A DNA stretch of 6,168 bases from Acidimicrobiia bacterium (lineage in GTDB: Bacteria; Actinomycetota; Acidimicrobiia; UBA5794; UBA11373): assembly GCA_025456165.1 (NCBI GenBank), contig JALOLI010000079.1:1-6168 (forward strand). Direction: 5' to 3'. The position numbers and the translations under genes are program-made. Every line of letters starts with the position of its first letter. Position 1 is the first letter of the stretch. The notes beneath the pieces were generated by a model, which saw nothing but the letters and a program-made list of their open reading frames with translations, ran no database searches and was not told the origin of the DNA. This document shows, in pieces, positions 4,402 to 6,168 of the stretch.

Positions 4402-5745
4402 ATGGAACCGGTCCCCTTCACCGAGAAGTCCTACTGGCTGAGCACCCGGCCCTACACGCCCGGCCCGCCGCTGGCCGGGGATCTCGACGTCGACGTCGCG
4501 GTCATCGGGGCCGGATACACCGGCCTGACCAGCGCCTACTTCATCAAGGAGGCGGAGCCCGGCCTGCGAGTGGCCCTGCTGGAGGCCGACGTCGTCGGCT
4601 CCGGAGCGAGCGGGCGCAACGGCGGCTTCTCGATGACGAAGGTGGGGATGATGCACTCCATCACCGCGCTGCGCTTCGGCAAGACGCGGACCGTGGAGGC
4701 GCACGAGTACGCCGAGCGGGCGGTGGACCTGGTGCACCGCCTGGTCGAGGAGCTGGGCTTCGACTGCGACTACGAACACCCCGGCTACCTGTGGGTGGCC
4801 ACCTCGGAGAAGCACCGCCGGCGCCTCTACAAGGAGATCGAACTCGTTCACCGGCTCGGCATCTCGGGCATCTCGCTGATCGACTCCCACGAACTGCGCC
4901 AGCGGGTCAACAGCCCCCTCTACGTGGGTGGGGCGTGGTGGGAGCCCAACTGCGGCATCCTGAACCCGGCGAAGCTGGCCTGGTCGTGGCGCGACGCCGC
5001 GGCGGGGCGCGGCGTCGAGATCTACGAGCGCACCCCGGTGGCTGCCGTGGAGCCGGTCGCCGGCCGATCCGTCCTCACTACGCCCGCGGGGCGAGTCACG
5101 GCGCGCAAGGTGGTGTTCGCCACCAACGCCTGGTCCCATCAGCTCGCCCAGCTCGAGAAGAAGCAGGTGCCGATCTGGACCTACATCGTCATGACCGAGC
5201 CCCTCACCGAGGCGCAGCGAGAGGCGATCCGCTGGCACGGCCGCGAGGGAGTCGAGGACTTCCGCGACCTGGTCCATTACTACCGGCTCACCGCGGACAA
5301 CCGCATCGTCTGGGGCGGGCGGGACGTGGGCCTCAGCCGTGACGGCACCATGGACCACGATCGCGACGACGCCATCTTCGCTGCATTGCGCGAGGACCTG
5401 CGGCGCACCTTCCCGGCACTCGCCGGCATCAGCTTCACCCACGAGTGGGGCGGGCCGGTATCGGCGCCGCTCGACCTGTTCCCGGTCATCGGGCATGCCG
5501 GCACCCCGGACCAGGTCTTCGTCCTGGGGTGCGTGGGCCACGGGGTGTCGATCACCCACCTGCACGGCCAGACGGTGCGCGACCTGGTGCTCGAGCGCGA
5601 CACCGATCTGACGCGGGTCTTCTTCGTAGACCGCCGGGTGCTCCCCTGGCCTCCCGGTCCGCTGGGCGGTGCCGCGGCTCGCGCCATCGCCGGCTTCATG
5701 CGCTGGGAAGACCGCCGCTACGACGTGCTGCCGCCCGGGCGGTGA
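4402..5745 (+). CDS. FAD-dependent oxidoreductase, DAO family (gamma-glutamylputrescine oxidase-like)
   Basis: 447 residues. It belongs to the D-amino-acid oxidase-type flavoprotein superfamily, which oxidises a C-N bond of an amine or amino acid, usually passing electrons to oxygen. The opening layout (KSYWLST near 9-15, then the Rossmann strand) resembles PuuB-type oxidases of polyamine breakdown. Seen: VAVIGAGYTGL (32-42) with GxGxxG at 36-41, E61 for the FAD ribose, GSGASGRNGGF (66-76), a second FAD-side strand ending VVFATNAWS, and the C-terminal WGGPVSAPLDLFPVIG and GCVGHGVSITHLHGQ segments contacting the flavin. No signal peptide, so cytoplasmic. Length is typical (420-470). The ribosome binding site GGAGG confirms ATG 4402. 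It is 58 bp after the M23 gene with its own candidate promoter. Substrate is unproven; sarcosine- or glycine-oxidase-like activity is possible. No puu-type partner genes are adjacent. Confidence 0.93.
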   Translation: MEPVPFTEKSYWLSTRPYTPGPPLAGDLDVDVAVIGAGYTGLTSAYFIKEAEPGLRVALLEADVVGSGASGRNGGFSMTKVGMMHSITALRFGKTRTVEAHEYAERAVDLVHRLVEELGFDCDYEHPGYLWVATSEKHRRRLYKEIELVHRLGISGISLIDSHELRQRVNSPLYVGGAWWEPNCGILNPAKLAWSWRDAAAGRGVEIYERTPVAAVEPVAGRSVLTTPAGRVTARKVVFATNAWSHQLAQLEKKQVPIWTYIVMTEPLTEAQREAIRWHGREGVEDFRDLVHYYRLTADNRIVWGGRDVGLSRDGTMDHDRDDAIFAALREDLRRTFPALAGISFTHEWGGPVSAPLDLFPVIGHAGTPDQVFVLGCVGHGVSITHLHGQTVRDLVLERDTDLTRVFFVDRRVLPWPPGPLGGAAARAIAGFMRWEDRRYDVLPPGR

Positions 5746-5782
5746 GCGAGGGGTCGTCCGGGGCGGGCCCTCCCCAGGCTCG

Positions 5783-5805
5783 GTCCGGCCGGCCGCCGGC
5801 CGGGC
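5783..5805 (+). terminator. Strong GC hairpin after the oxidoreductase gene
   Basis: CCGGCCGG (5785-5792) and CCGGCCGG (5796-5803) form a perfect 8-bp stem with a CCG loop, extended by a T-G wobble and a G-C pair to 5783 and 5805. It starts 37 bases after the stop. There is no T-run; it is the most stable-looking hairpin in the window. Confidence 0.5.
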
Positions 5806-5824
5806 AGCCCAGTTCCGCCCGTCT

Positions 5825-5848
5825 CCGGCGCTGCCGGCCGAGTAGCGT
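5825..5848 (+). promoter_or_regulatory. Inverted repeat and candidate -10 upstream of the last lipoprotein gene
   Basis: CCGGC (5825-5829), GCT, GCCGG (5833-5837) is an inverted repeat identical over 13 bases to 2108-2120 in front of the 2157 gene. Five bases later TAGCGT (5843-5848) fits a TAnnnT -10. It would give a leader of about 40-45 bases to ATG 5898. No -35 is recognisable. Confidence 0.35.
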
Positions 5849-5854
5849 TCGGTC

Positions 5855-5883
5855 GCGCGGCCGCGGGCGCGATCCGGCCGCGC
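5855..5883 (+). repeat. 9-bp inverted repeat in the 5' leader of the last lipoprotein gene
   Basis: GCGCGGCCG (5855-5863) and CGGCCGCGC (5875-5883) are perfect inverted repeats around an 11-base centre, ending 14 bases before ATG 5898. Downstream of the candidate -10 they would form a leader hairpin; they could equally be an operator or a chance outcome of extreme GC content. The only ribosome binding site is a weak AGG (5889-5891). Confidence 0.35.
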
Positions 5884-5897
5884 AGGGCAGGTGCGCG

Positions 5898-6168
5898 ATG
5901 CGATGGGTCCTCGGCCGGACGGCACTGGTGCTGGCGTTGCTCGTGGTGGTGGTCCCGGCCTGCGGCGGCGACGCCGCTCCCACGACCACCACCACGACCA
6001 CCCTCATCCCGAGCACGACCACTACGACGGAGGTGGTGGTAACCACCACGGCTCCCCCGGCGACCACGACTACGACGCTGCCGAGCGGTCCCCCCATCGC
6101 CGAGGAGGGCGATCGCAACGAGATTGTCGAAGCCGTCCAGTCCCTGCTCAACTGCAACGGGTTCGGCG
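5898..6168 (+). CDS. Predicted lipoprotein with Thr-rich stalk, partial (C-terminus off right edge)
   Basis: Open for 90 codons to the edge. MRWVLGR is followed by a hydrophobic stretch (8-21) ending VVPAC, with C22 as the probable lipidated residue; Pro at -2 is unusual for a lipobox. The stalk (about 28-62) has Thr runs of 7, 5, 3 and 5 broken by IPS, EVVV and APPA. From residue 66 a folded domain seems to begin: IAEEGDRNEIVEAVQSLLNC. GDR followed by a V..VQ.LLN helix faintly resembles the start of a peptidoglycan-binding (PGBD-1) repeat, but 20 residues cannot settle it. It is the third lipoprotein of this design in the window, which suggests a surface protein in the same envelope neighbourhood. 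The start at ATG 5898 is chosen for the signal peptide; the ATG at 5903 is out of frame. Confidence 0.82.
   Translation, partial: MRWVLGRTALVLALLVVVVPACGGDAAPTTTTTTTLIPSTTTTTEVVVTTTAPPATTTTTLPSGPPIAEEGDRNEIVEAVQSLLNCNGFG

Noticed and set aside
4195..5925. Minus-strand open frame of 576 codons
   Set aside because: Longest open frame in the window, but antisense to the well-supported oxidoreductase gene, with no recognisable motif and no start signal.
5696..6157. Minus-strand open frame rich in Val
   Set aside because: The Val runs (VVVVV) are the reverse complement of the Thr codon repeat of the last lipoprotein, not a membrane protein. The same applies to a Val-rich minus-strand frame at 3575-3829.

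Overview
The window is very GC-rich (roughly 70% by eye), with third-position G/C in every real gene and bacterial start and stop signals throughout. Three predicted lipoproteins carry a long Thr/Pro stalk directly after the lipid-anchored cysteine. One is a LytR-CpsA-Psr (LCP) protein, one an M23 peptidase, and there are TAnnnT-type -10 elements close to start codons. Together these point to a high-GC actinobacterium. The stalk style suggests the Acidimicrobiia or relatives, but that lineage call is inference.

Layout: (1) 1-729, minus strand, the N-terminal three-quarters of a D-isomer-specific 2-hydroxyacid dehydrogenase that runs off the left edge. (2) A 163-bp divergent spacer (730-892) with two short palindromes. 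(3) 893-2041, plus, an LCP-family protein built as a lipoprotein on a poly-Thr stalk. (4) 2157-2912, plus, a single-pass membrane protein of unknown function with four extracytoplasmic cysteines. (5) 3019-3555, plus, two small genes 3 bp apart that look like a type II toxin-antitoxin pair: an AbrB/MazE-like antitoxin and a RelE/ParE-like toxin. They are driven by the best promoter in the window, with an imperfect palindrome over its -35. (6) 3591-4343, plus, an M23 (LytM) peptidase lipoprotein. (7) 4402-5745, plus, an FAD-dependent amine/amino-acid oxidase-type oxidoreductase with its own ribosome binding site and a palindrome just downstream of its -10. (8) 5898 to the right edge, plus, the start of a third Thr-stalk lipoprotein.

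The LCP protein (attachment of glycopolymers to peptidoglycan), the M23 peptidase (peptidoglycan cleavage), the unknown membrane protein and the last lipoprotein fit a loose cell-envelope neighbourhood, although each seems to have its own transcription start. The two oxidoreductases look like separate metabolic genes. The most system-like unit is the small pair at 3019-3555. The window holds no gene-free stretch over 300 bases, and I saw no RNA gene, CRISPR array, insertion sequence or attachment site.
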